This document shows positions 17,395 through 25,281 of a DNA stretch of 64,000 nt, one piece after another; the first letter of the stretch is position 1; every line of letters starts with the position of its first letter. A program made the position numbers and the translations under genes. The notes under the pieces are model-generated. The model had not been told where the DNA came from and made no database searches. It saw only the letters and a program-made list of their open reading frames with translations. The DNA comes from Hydrogenophaga sp. A37 (lineage in GTDB: Bacteria > Pseudomonadota > Gammaproteobacteria > Burkholderiales > Burkholderiaceae_C), in contig NZ_MUNZ01000144.1 in assembly GCF_002001205.1 (NCBI RefSeq), positions 37,029 to 101,028 of the forward strand, in the 5' to 3' direction.

Positions 17395-18216
17395 TCAGAC
17401 CAGCGGCACGGTCAGCCGTTCAATCACCGGGCCGGTCTGCGGGCGCACGCCGCGCCACCAGGCGAAGGCCTCGGCGGCCTGTTCCACCAGCATGCCCACG
17501 CCGTCGGCGAGCTGGGACACCCCGGCCTGCTGGGCCAGGCGCAGGAAGGGTGTGAGGCCCTTGCCGTAGGCCAGCTCGTAGGCCAGCGCGCCGGGCGCGA
17601 ACACCGCAGCGGGCACCGGCGGCAGCTCGGCGCGCAGGCTGGCCGAGGTGGCGTTGAACACCACGTCGAACTGCTGGCCCACCAGCTCGGCATATGCGCA
17701 GGCGCTCACCGGGCCGTGGGCGGCGGCTTCCTTCGCCAGCGCTTCGGCTTTGTCCAGCGTGCGGTTGGTGATCACCAGACTGGCCGGCTGTTGCTCCAGA
17801 AAAGGCAGCAGCGCGCCTCGCGCTGCGCCACCCGCGCCGAGCAGCAGCACCCGCTTGCCCTGGAGCGCACAGCCCAGGTTGTGGGTGACGTCACGGGTCA
17901 GGCCGACACCGTCGAAGTTCTCGGCGATCACGCGGTCGCCGTCGAACTTGAGCGCGTTCACCGCGCCGGCCATCTGCGCACGCGGTGAACGCTCGGTGGC
18001 GCAGGCGAAGGCGTCGAGCTTGAAGGGCGCGGTGACGTTCATCCCACGGCCGCCCGCCGTGCGAAAGGCGGCCATGTCGGCCGCGAACTGGCCGATCCGG
18101 CCTTCGATGCTGCTGTAGACCATGTCTTGTTGCGTCGCCTCGGCAAACAGGCCGTGGATGAGTGGCGACTTGGTGTGACCGATGGGGTTGCCGATCACGG
18201 CATAGACGTCTGTCAT
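17395..18216 (-). CDS. Shikimate dehydrogenase (AroE paralogue 2, closest to canonical)
   Basis: A 273-residue enzyme with near-canonical AroE motifs: GNPIGHTKSPLIHG, MNVTAPFKLDAF with the catalytic lysine, GAVNAL, ENFDGVGL with the conserved aspartate, the Rossmann site VLLLGAGGAARGALLPFL, and the C-terminal ADGVGMLVEQAAEAFAWWRG with the glutamine that binds shikimate. It reversibly reduces 3-dehydroshikimate with NADPH. Although canonical in motif, its position as the last gene behind CoA-transferase, MaoC and PanE-like genes suggests a catabolic copy. The ATG at 18216 gives MTDVYAVIGNP; an in-frame ATG at 18228 is a longer alternative. Confidence 0.93.
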   Translation of the reverse strand: MTDVYAVIGNPIGHTKSPLIHGLFAEATQQDMVYSSIEGRIGQFAADMAAFRTAGGRGMNVTAPFKLDAFACATERSPRAQMAGAVNALKFDGDRVIAENFDGVGLTRDVTHNLGCALQGKRVLLLGAGGAARGALLPFLEQQPASLVITNRTLDKAEALAKEAAAHGPVSACAYAELVGQQFDVVFNATSASLRAELPPVPAAVFAPGALAYELAYGKGLTPFLRLAQQAGVSQLADGVGMLVEQAAEAFAWWRGVRPQTGPVIERLTVPLV

Positions 18217-18239
18217 GGTGGGCTCCAAAACGGGGTGGG

Positions 18240-19460
18240 TTACTGGGCAAACAGCACGCCGTCGGCCTGCAGGGCGGCGATCTCGCCGGCGCTGTAGCCC
18301 AGGGTGGCCGCCACCTCGGCGTTGTGTTCACCCAGGTCGGGCGCGACCCGGTGGATGGTGGTGTCGCAGTCGGAGAAACGGAACGGCAGGTTGGGCAGGC
18401 GCAGCTTGCCGTAGCGTGGGTGGTCCTGCTCCTGGACCATGCCGCGCGCCTGGATCTGCGGGTCGTTGATGACGTCGTCGATGCGCTGCACCTTGGCCGA
18501 TGGCACGTCGATGCCGTCGAGCAGGGCCAGCACCTCGGCCACGCTGCGCGCCGCTACCCAGGCTTTGACCGCTGCGAGGATCTCCACCCGGTGTTCATTG
18601 CGGCCGTTCAGGCTGTGGAAGCGTGCGTCGCCACCGAAGCCGACGGGGCCACCGTGTTGTTCCAGCATCGCGGCGAAGCGCTTCCAGGCGTCGTCCACCT
18701 GAGCGGCGATCACCAGGTCGCCGTCGCTGGCGCGGAACACGCCGTAGAGCGTGGAGGTGGGCATGTCGTGCCCGGTCTGCTGCGGCAGCACGGTGCCGCC
18801 CGAGAGCGTGTAGCACTGCACCGCGTACTCGTGCATGGAGACCAGGGTGTCGTACAGCGCCATGTCGATGTGCTGGCCCCTCCCGCTGGTGACGCGGCCG
18901 AGCAGGGCGGCGTTGATGGCGGCCACGGCGTGGATGCCGGTGTACATGTCGCCCAGTGAAATGCGCAGCAGCGGCGGCGCTTCGCCGGGGTTGCCCACCA
19001 TCTGCATGATGCCGCTCTTGGCCTCGGCGATCAGGCCGAAGCCGGCGCGGTGGGAGTCCGGCCCGGTGTGGCCGTAGGCCGAGATCGAGCAGTACACCAG
19101 CTTCGGATTGCGCGCCGAGAGTTCGGCAAAACCCAGGCCCAGTTTGTCGAGCGCGCCGGGGCGGTAGTTCTCGATGAACACGTCCGCGCTGTCGCACAGC
19201 TTCTGCATGAAGGCCTTGCCGCGCGGGTCTTTCATGTTGACGCTCACGCCCTGCTTGCCCATGTTGAGCTGCAGGAAGTAGCCGCTGGACTTGTCGTCCA
19301 GGACGTGTGCGTGCTGGCGGCCGGCGTCACCGGAGCCGGGACGCTCGACCTTGATGACTTCGGCGCCCAGCGCGGCCAGGCAGCGGCCCACGTAGGGGCC
19401 CGCCAGGAAGTGGCTGTAGTCGATGACGCGGATACCGGCGAGGGGAAGGGCTTGGGTCAT
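18240..19460 (-). CDS. Family III CoA-transferase (CaiB/BaiF/Frc)
   Basis: A 406-residue protein with the class III signature: an N-terminal GIRVIDYSHFLAGPYVGR, then LGAEVIKVERPGSGD, and the catalytic aspartate D171 in SLGDMYTGIHA (the GDxxTG motif), which forms a mixed anhydride with the acyl-CoA. It moves CoA between a donor such as succinyl-CoA or acetyl-CoA and a carboxylic acid, activating the substrate for CoA-dependent breakdown. Its neighbours MaoC (hydratase) and AroE on the same strand indicate a thioester pathway for a hydroxylated ring or branched acid. The actual substrate cannot be read. Confidence 0.93.
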   Translation of the reverse strand: MTQALPLAGIRVIDYSHFLAGPYVGRCLAALGAEVIKVERPGSGDAGRQHAHVLDDKSSGYFLQLNMGKQGVSVNMKDPRGKAFMQKLCDSADVFIENYRPGALDKLGLGFAELSARNPKLVYCSISAYGHTGPDSHRAGFGLIAEAKSGIMQMVGNPGEAPPLLRISLGDMYTGIHAVAAINAALLGRVTSGRGQHIDMALYDTLVSMHEYAVQCYTLSGGTVLPQQTGHDMPTSTLYGVFRASDGDLVIAAQVDDAWKRFAAMLEQHGGPVGFGGDARFHSLNGRNEHRVEILAAVKAWVAARSVAEVLALLDGIDVPSAKVQRIDDVINDPQIQARGMVQEQDHPRYGKLRLPNLPFRFSDCDTTIHRVAPDLGEHNAEVAATLGYSAGEIAALQADGVLFAQ

Positions 19461-19478
19461 GGTGGGCTCGCGTTTCGC

Positions 19479-19964
19479 TCAGAAGGCGCCTGGACGGCGG
19501 GGGATCATCAGGCGGTGTTCGCCCTTGTGAACCGTCTGGCCATGTTGGTTGATGAGTTCGGACGGCAGGATCACGATGCCCCAGCCCGGGCGGCTCTTGC
19601 TGGCGCGCAGGCCCGTCACGGTGAACTTCACGTGCAGCGTGTCGTTGATCTTGATGGGCAACAGGAAGTCCCAGGTCCAGCCCAGCGACATGCCGGGCAG
19701 GAAGCGGTACTCGCTCTGTGTCTTCAGGCCGTCGGCGATGGACAGGCCCAGCAGGCCGTGCGCCACGCGGGTGCCGAAGGGCGTGGTCTTCGCGTAGTCC
19801 TCGTCGATGTGCACGGGCGTGTAGTCGCCGGTGAGCACGGCGTAGGCGTTGATGCGCTCCTCAGTCACCTCATAGGTCGGGCTGACGCAGACGTCGCCTT
19901 CGGCAGCGTCGTCCCAGTATTTTTCGGGCGTGTTGAAGGAGATGACGAGTGGGGTGAGTTTCAT
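19479..19964 (-). CDS. MaoC-like enoyl-CoA hydratase/dehydratase
   Basis: The 161-residue single hot-dog domain contains the hydratase-2 motif: LTGDYTPVHIDEDYAKTTPF followed by GTRVAHGLLGLSIADG, with the Asp-His pair expected to activate water. It would hydrate an enoyl-CoA or dehydrate a 3-hydroxyacyl-CoA. It lies between the family III CoA-transferase (18 bases) and a VOC gene (23 bases), as in an operon acting on CoA esters such as mesaconyl-CoA-type intermediates. Confidence 0.92.
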   Translation of the reverse strand: MKLTPLVISFNTPEKYWDDAAEGDVCVSPTYEVTEERINAYAVLTGDYTPVHIDEDYAKTTPFGTRVAHGLLGLSIADGLKTQSEYRFLPGMSLGWTWDFLLPIKINDTLHVKFTVTGLRASKSRPGWGIVILPSELINQHGQTVHKGEHRLMIPRRPGAF

Positions 19965-19987
19965 GGTCGGTGCTCGCTGGAGAGGGT

Positions 19988-20398
19988 TCAGGCGCGGGGT
20001 TTGACGGCCAGGGCGGCGGCCACGCTGCCGGGCGCGGCCTGGATCAGCTCCACGGCCAGGCCGTCGGGCAGCTGCAGCCAGTTGTGGCCTTGCGGCAGGG
20101 TCTTCACGCCCCAGGGTTCGGCGGCTTTCAGCGCGACCTCCAGGTCGTCCACCATCACACCCAGGTGGGCCAGCCAGCCCGCGTCGTTGCTCGGGGGTGC
20201 CTCGAAGCCGGGTGTGGCCATGAGTTGCATGCCGCCCAGCGTCCAGTACTGGCGCGGGTCGTCGGTCGGGCCGTCGATCTCGCGCACGTCCATGCCCAGC
20301 ACCTCGTAGAAGAATTTGATGTGCCAGTGGATGTCTTTGACGCGCACGGCCACATGTTCGACATACGCGCGGGTAGGGGGTGTGAAAGGTGTTGTCAT
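19988..20398 (-). CDS. VOC-family (glyoxalase-fold) protein
   Basis: A 136-residue glyoxalase/bleomycin-resistance fold protein with VEHVAVRVKDIHWHIKFFYE at the N-terminus and the second repeat DAGWLAHLGVMVDDLEVALK followed by a C-terminal PDGLAVELIQ. The His and Glu positions fit a metal site. In this operon it may be an epimerase or ring-opening lyase for the pathway intermediate, by analogy with methylmalonyl-CoA epimerase; this is inference. The ATG at 20398 is chosen because the upstream extension reads through a dispersed repeat. Confidence 0.88.
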   Translation of the reverse strand: MTTPFTPPTRAYVEHVAVRVKDIHWHIKFFYEVLGMDVREIDGPTDDPRQYWTLGGMQLMATPGFEAPPSNDAGWLAHLGVMVDDLEVALKAAEPWGVKTLPQGHNWLQLPDGLAVELIQAAPGSVAAALAVKPRA

Positions 20399-20417
20399 GG
20401 GATGTCTCTCGATGAAG

Positions 20418-21428
20418 TTATTGGGGCAAGGCTGTTTCGCCGCCGGGCCGCCCCAAGGCGAAACGCGCCCCCTCGGGGGGCAGCGACCCGCGCAGCGGCG
20501 GAGCGTGGGGGAGGGCATGTTCGATGCCCTTGATGCAGGCGACGAGGGTCTGGTTGACCGGGGTCGGCACACCGCAGCGCTGGCCCCAGCGCACCACCGC
20601 GCCGTTGATGAAATCGATCTCGGTGACCGAGCCTTTTTCCAGGCTCTGCAGCATGGAGGTCTTGAAATCCGCGGGCAGGCCAGCGCTGGCTTTCCGCCAC
20701 GCGTCGCGTGGGTCGGTGAAGCTCAGGCGCACGCCGCTCGCGGCGGCCACGTCCATGGCTTCTTGCACCGCAGCCACCGCCGTGGCCTCGATCTCGGGGA
20801 TCTGGTAGAGCGGGCCGTAGCTCAGGCGGGTGATGCCGCTCACCGCGCCGGTGGACACGTTGATGAGCAGCTTGTCCCACATGGTGCCCATGATGTTGTC
20901 GCTCACCGTGGTGGCCAGGCCGGCCGCGTTGAAGGTGGCGGCGATGCGCTGCGCGCGCTCGCTGAGGCTGCCGTCGAGTTCGCCGATCAGCGTTTCTTTG
21001 CCTTCGGTGCCGCTGATGATGTGGCCCGGCGCCAGCATGACGCCGCCCACGTAGGTCTTGCCGGCCAGCACGTGATCGCGGCCCACGATCTGCGCCAGCA
21101 CGTCTTCATGGCCCAGGCCGTTCTGCAGCGAGAGCACGGTGGTGTGTGGGCCCACGAGGTTGGTGGCGGCGCCCATGGCGGCTTCGGTGTGGAAGGACTT
21201 GACGAGCACGATCACCAGGTCCACCGGCGCCAGGCCTTGGGCGCTGGTGGCGGCGGTGGTTTTCACCACCTGTTCGCCGGCGGGCGTGCGCATCACCAGG
21301 CCGTGGCTGTTGATCGCGTTCACCTGCTCGGCGTTGCGGTTGATCAGCACCACCGTGTTGCCGGCCTGCGCCAGCGTGCCGCCGATGGCACAACCCAGAG
21401 CGCCTGCGCCCAATACCGCGATGTTCAC
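20418..21428 (-). CDS. Ketopantoate reductase-like (PanE/ApbA family) dehydrogenase
   Basis: The 336-residue protein has the N-terminal Rossmann motif NIAVLGAGALGCAIGG, a central LVKSFHTEAAM and SLQNGLGHEDVL typical of PanE/ApbA, the catalytic lysine region GTMWDKLLINVS, and a helical C-terminal domain. It reduces a 2-oxoacid or oxidises a 2-hydroxyacid with NADP(H). As first gene of the aroE/CoA-transferase operon it probably acts on a pathway metabolite rather than on ketopantoate. The GTG at 21428 follows AGGAGACAGACA. The final 30 or so residues (PPLRGSLPPEGARFALGRPG) are encoded by a dispersed repeat, so the 3' end has been altered. Confidence 0.9.
   Translation of the reverse strand: MNIAVLGAGALGCAIGGTLAQAGNTVVLINRNAEQVNAINSHGLVMRTPAGEQVVKTTAATSAQGLAPVDLVIVLVKSFHTEAAMGAATNLVGPHTTVLSLQNGLGHEDVLAQIVGRDHVLAGKTYVGGVMLAPGHIISGTEGKETLIGELDGSLSERAQRIAATFNAAGLATTVSDNIMGTMWDKLLINVSTGAVSGITRLSYGPLYQIPEIEATAVAAVQEAMDVAAASGVRLSFTDPRDAWRKASAGLPADFKTSMLQSLEKGSVTEIDFINGAVVRWGQRCGVPTPVNQTLVACIKGIEHALPHAPPLRGSLPPEGARFALGRPGGETALPQ
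20430..20518. repeat. GC-rich dispersed intergenic repeat, copy B (inside the PanE-like 3' end)
   Basis: CGCCGCCGGGCCGCCCC, then CGCCCCCTCGGGGGGCAGCGA, CGCGCAGCGGCGGAGCG and GGGGGA follow the same layout as copies A, C and D (GCCGGGCCG block, CCCCCT-GGGGG hairpin, then a GC-AGCGAGC block). This copy supplies the C-terminal codons of the PanE-like gene. Confidence 0.7.
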
Positions 21429-21492
21429 TGTCTGTCTCCTGTGGAATGGGGCGGATTCTGGGTGGCCCTCCACATTACGTCTATCGAATGAA

Positions 21493-21524
21493 TTCAATAC
21501 ACTGCATTGCATTCTTCAATACAC
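21493..21524. promoter_or_regulatory. Direct repeats, candidate LysR binding site
   Basis: TTCAATACAC occurs exactly at 21493-21502 and again at 21515-21524. The 22-base period places both on the same face of DNA, as expected for a LysR dimer pair. The palindrome TGAATTCA (21489-21496) overlaps the first copy. The site is in the 106-base divergent region between the PanE-like gene and the LysR gene. Confidence 0.5.
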
Positions 21525-21534
21525 GAACCCACAC

Positions 21535-22479
21535 ATGAGCCAGGACATTCCACTGATCGACATCAGGCTGCTGCGGCTGCTGGACACGCTGCACAGCACC
21601 GGCAGCGTCACCCGCACCGCCGAGCTGCTGGGCCAGAGCCAGCCAACCATCAGCATCGGGCTGGGCCGCTTGCGCGAGCTGCTGGGTGACCCGCTGTTCG
21701 TGCGCACGCCGCAGGGCATGCAGCCCACGCCGCGCACCGACGCGCTGATGGGCACTGTGCGCGAGGTGCTTGACGGTTTGCGCCGCCTGTCCGAGGCGCA
21801 GGCGGGCTTTGACCCCACCACGGCCCGGCGCGGGTTTCGCATCTTCATGACCGACGCGAGCCACATCACCTTGCTGCCGCGCCTGTTCACCCATGTGCGG
21901 GCGCTGGCGCCCCACGTGCAGCTGGAGGCGGCCACGATCCACCCGGGCATTGCCCGCGCGCTGGAGTCGGGTGAGGCCGACCTGGCGCTGGGGCTCATCC
22001 CCCGCCTGGACGCGGGTTTTTTCCAGCAGGCACTCTTCATTCAGGACTGGGTCTGCCTGGCCAATGCGAGGCATCCGCGCATCCAGGGGCGTCTCACGCT
22101 GGCCCAGTACCGGCGCGAGTCTCACGCGGGGATCGTGTCGGGGACGGGTCAGTTGCTGCTGGAAAGGGCCATGGCCGAGCGCGGCGTGGAGCGACAGGTC
22201 AGCCTGAAGCTGCCGGGTTTTCTGGGCCTGTCCGCCATCCTGTCCACGACCGACCTGCTGGCGACGCTGCCTCGGCACATCGGCGAAACCCTGGCCCGTT
22301 CGGCCGGCCTCCAGGTGCTGCCGTGCCCGGTGCCGATCCCCACCTTTGTGGTCAAACAACACTGGCTCGCCCGGTTTCAGCACGACCCGGCCAACCGCTG
22401 GTTGCGCGGGGTGTGCGCCGAGCTGTTCATGGACACCACACGGGTGATGTCGGCACACGACACGGAGGTGTCATCCTGA
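21535..22479 (+). CDS. LysR-family transcriptional regulator
   Basis: The 314-residue protein has the LysR winged helix at about 10-65: LLRLLDTLHSTGSVTRTAEL with LLGQSQPTISIGLGRLRELL and GDPLFVRTPQGMQPTPRT. The effector domain follows with periplasmic-binding-protein topology (DASHITLLPRLFTHVRALAP, ESGEADLALG). This effector type (EADLALGLIP) resembles regulators of aromatic degradation such as NahR/LinR-like proteins. It is divergent from the PanE-VOC-MaoC-CoA transferase-aroE operon and presumably activates it in response to a pathway ligand. The ATG at 21535 is the first that gives the full winged helix. Confidence 0.93.
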   Translation: MSQDIPLIDIRLLRLLDTLHSTGSVTRTAELLGQSQPTISIGLGRLRELLGDPLFVRTPQGMQPTPRTDALMGTVREVLDGLRRLSEAQAGFDPTTARRGFRIFMTDASHITLLPRLFTHVRALAPHVQLEAATIHPGIARALESGEADLALGLIPRLDAGFFQQALFIQDWVCLANARHPRIQGRLTLAQYRRESHAGIVSGTGQLLLERAMAERGVERQVSLKLPGFLGLSAILSTTDLLATLPRHIGETLARSAGLQVLPCPVPIPTFVVKQHWLARFQHDPANRWLRGVCAELFMDTTRVMSAHDTEVSS

Positions 22480-22633
22480 AACAAGAAGGCGCTCATCGCC
22501 AGCGCCGCCGCCCCGTGGCGCAGGTGGCCATTGGGGGCGCCGACCGACCAGCGGATGCCCAGGTTTTGCGGGTTTACCCTGTACGATCCCGCTTTGTCTT
22601 CGCCTGGTTGTCCTTCCCGAACAGCCTCTTGCC

Positions 22634-23677
22634 ATGCCCACTGCCACCGCCCACGCTTTTGCGTCGTCCTTCCCCAACAGGCCCGTTGAAAGTCCGCCCG
22701 AGCCCTGGAGCGGCCGGATCGATCCCGACGGCCTGAAGCGCCCGGGGGGCTTGCTGATTGCGGCGCTGATGCAATGCGCGGCAGAGCGGGACCTGTCGCT
22801 GGGTGAACTGGCCGCTGCCATGGGCGTGAGCTACTGGAGCCTGAGCCAGCTGCGCATCGGCTTTCGGCCCATCGAGTCGCTGGACGACGATGTGGCCCAG
22901 GGCAGCGCCGTGTTGCTCGACCTTCCTTCGTTGACTGTTGAGATGCTGGCCGGTCTGGTCGAGCCGGCCGACGCGCTGGCGTCGATGCCGCTGACGGGCG
23001 AAGACATCTGGCACGTGCGCCAGTTGCTGGACACCGAGCCGGCCGATCTGGTGCTGCTGCCACCGGCCAACCGCTCGCGGCCCCTGCAGTCGCTGAGCGT
23101 GGACGAGCTGGCGGTGTTGCATCAGGGGCACGGCGGGAACGCCTCGGTGAGTGAGGCGGTGCGCGCCGAACTGGCCTGCCGCCCGCTGTCGAAAACCGAG
23201 CGCCTGCGGGCCGCGCTGGGTGCGAACGCCGAGGCTGCCGCTGAGCCGTCTCCAGCGGCCCCGCATCAACCGCCCATCCTGCGTTGTGTGTGTTGCCAGA
23301 AGCGCCTGCGCATTCCCTTGCTGGACAGCCCGGGCGAGGTGCGTTGCCCGACCTGCCAGACCGAGTACGCGGTGCACTGGCAGGCGTCGGTGTGCTTGGT
23401 GCAACGCATTGAGGTGCTTGAGGCCGAGGACCACGCCGACGAAGACGAGGAGGGCGATGAAGCGTTGGCGGACGGCAGCACCGAAGCCACGCCGTGGTCC
23501 GTGTTGGGCCTGGAAGAAGACAGTCCCTGGGACGCCGTGGAGCGCGCCCGCCGCGCGTTGCTGCAGCAATACCACCCCGACCGCCTCGGGCATGTGCCGC
23601 CGCTGGTGCAGAAGCTCGCCGAGCGCGAGTTCAAGCGCGTGAGCGAGGCCTACGACACGCTGCGTTCGCAGCGTTAG
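22634..23677 (+). CDS. J-domain protein with N-terminal helix-turn-helix-like and zinc-ribbon segments
   Basis: The 347-residue protein is modular. Residues about 45-80 (LLIAALMQCAAERDLSLGEL, AAAMGVSYWSLSQLR) look like an XRE-type helix-turn-helix. Two CxxC pairs (CVCC and CPTC, about 217-241) form a likely zinc ribbon. An acidic linker (DEDEEGDE) precedes a C-terminal J domain with the HPD tripeptide H314-P315-D316 in QQYHPDRLG, which would stimulate an Hsp70 ATPase. The domain combination suggests a specialised DnaK co-chaperone; its client is unknown. It is embedded in the catabolic region but is likely unrelated to it. Confidence 0.85.
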   Translation: MPTATAHAFASSFPNRPVESPPEPWSGRIDPDGLKRPGGLLIAALMQCAAERDLSLGELAAAMGVSYWSLSQLRIGFRPIESLDDDVAQGSAVLLDLPSLTVEMLAGLVEPADALASMPLTGEDIWHVRQLLDTEPADLVLLPPANRSRPLQSLSVDELAVLHQGHGGNASVSEAVRAELACRPLSKTERLRAALGANAEAAAEPSPAAPHQPPILRCVCCQKRLRIPLLDSPGEVRCPTCQTEYAVHWQASVCLVQRIEVLEAEDHADEDEEGDEALADGSTEATPWSVLGLEEDSPWDAVERARRALLQQYHPDRLGHVPPLVQKLAEREFKRVSEAYDTLRSQR

Positions 23678-23698
23678 CGAACGGCTGGCGGACGCCGA

Positions 23699-25276
23699 TC
23701 AGGCGGCCGTGAAGTGCGCTGCGTCCATGACCTTCAGGTCTTGGGCCACGAGCGGTGCGAAGTCCATCTGATCGAGGATGTCGCGCTGCAGATCGATGCC
23801 GGGCGCGATCTCGAACAGCTCGATTCCCTGAGCGGTGAGGCGGAAGCTGCCGCGCTCGGTGAGGTAGAGCACCTGCTGACCGCGCACCAGGCCTTGGGGG
23901 CCGCTGAAGGTGATCTGGTCGACCTGCTTCACCAGTTTTTTCACGCCGCCTTGCTGCAGCACGCGCATCTGGCCGTCGCCGGTTTGCAGCTTCACGCCCT
24001 TGGCCGCGAGCGTGCCGCAGAACACCAGCTTCTTCGCGTTCTGCGCGATGTCGATGAAGCCGCCGGGGCCGACGGTGACGCCGCCCAGGCGCGAGACGTT
24101 GACGCTGCCTTCGGCGTCGAACTCGCCGAAGCCGAGGCAGGCCACGTCCAGCCCGCCACCGCCGTAAAAGTCGAACTGCGTCGCCGCGTCCAGCATGGCC
24201 GTGGCGTTGCGCGCGTAACCGAACAGCACGCCGTCCATCAGCGTGCCGCCGTAGGTGCCGTGTTCGATGGTCTGGTAGACGCGGTGCTGCTCGTTGCGCA
24301 CCGCGATCAGCTTGGCCACGGCGTCGGGCACGCCCACGCCGTAGTTGATGACCGGGCGCGGCTTGCCGGTGTTGAAGAGTTCCACATGCGCACGGCGCGC
24401 CACGGCCTGGCGTTCGCTGAAGGCCTCCTGTGACGCCGCGAGTTCGCGTGCGTGGTCTTCCGTTTCGCTCGCGTGGCGCGCGGCGCCGGTGAGTTCACCG
24501 CTGAAGGCCGGGTCGAACGGGATGTTGTAGCTGGTCTGCTGCGCCGGGTCGACCACGATGACGTCCACCCAGGCGGCGGGAATGCGAACCTCGCGCGCCT
24601 TGAGCGCGCCTTTCGGCAGGCGCTCCTTCACCTGCACGATCACCGTGCCACCGCTGTTGCGCGCGGCCAATGCGAGCGACTGCGCATCGAGGTTGGCGGC
24701 TTCGTGTTCGAAGCTGATGCTGCCGTCTTCATCGGCGGCGCTGGCGCGCACGATGGCGACGTGGATGGGGAAGGGCTTGTAGCGCAGCCACTCGCGGCCG
24801 TCGATCTGGATCACTTCGGCGAGCTCGTCTTTCGCGGCATCGTTCATGCGGCCGCCGCCAAAGCGCGGGTCGCAGACCGTGCCCAGGCCCACGTGGCTGA
24901 TCAGGCCGGGGCGTCCCGCGCCGATCTCGCGCATGAGCTGGCTGCTCACGCCGCCGGGCAGGATGTAGGCCTCGATCTGGTTGCTGAGCGCCAGCTGTTG
25001 CATGGCCGGCGACCAGACCCAGTGACCGCCGATGACCTTCTTCACCAGGCCCTCGTGCGCGAAGCAGTTCATGCCCTTGGTCTTCTTGTCGCCGATGCCC
25101 AGCGCGTGCATGAGCGTGAGCTTGCGCGGAGCCTGTGTGGCGAGAAAGCGCGCCTGCACGGCCTCGAACAGATGTGCCGCCTCCATCAGGCCACCCCCGC
25201 CGCCCATCAGGCCCACGGTGTCGTTGTCCTTGATCAGGTTCGCTGCGTCGGCAGCGCTCATGAACTTGCTGTTCAT
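23699..25276 (-). CDS. Family I CoA-transferase (propionate/acetate CoA-transferase, YdiF-like)
   Basis: The 525-residue protein is a fused alpha-beta family I CoA-transferase: an N-terminal GLMGGGGGLMEAAHLFEAV, GGVSSQLMREIGAGRPG in the alpha half, and the catalytic glutamate E338 in YQTIEHGTYGG of the beta half, which forms the enzyme-CoA thioester. GGGGLDVACLGFGEFDAEGS is also typical. It exchanges CoA between short-chain acids. It overlaps or abuts the acyl-CoA dehydrogenase gene upstream, so the two are coupled. The ATG at 25276 is preferred on homology; a GTG at 25285 is possible. Confidence 0.93.
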   Translation of the reverse strand: MNSKFMSAADAANLIKDNDTVGLMGGGGGLMEAAHLFEAVQARFLATQAPRKLTLMHALGIGDKKTKGMNCFAHEGLVKKVIGGHWVWSPAMQQLALSNQIEAYILPGGVSSQLMREIGAGRPGLISHVGLGTVCDPRFGGGRMNDAAKDELAEVIQIDGREWLRYKPFPIHVAIVRASAADEDGSISFEHEAANLDAQSLALAARNSGGTVIVQVKERLPKGALKAREVRIPAAWVDVIVVDPAQQTSYNIPFDPAFSGELTGAARHASETEDHARELAASQEAFSERQAVARRAHVELFNTGKPRPVINYGVGVPDAVAKLIAVRNEQHRVYQTIEHGTYGGTLMDGVLFGYARNATAMLDAATQFDFYGGGGLDVACLGFGEFDAEGSVNVSRLGGVTVGPGGFIDIAQNAKKLVFCGTLAAKGVKLQTGDGQMRVLQQGGVKKLVKQVDQITFSGPQGLVRGQQVLYLTERGSFRLTAQGIELFEIAPGIDLQRDILDQMDFAPLVAQDLKVMDAAHFTAA

Positions 25277-25281
25277 GGCGA

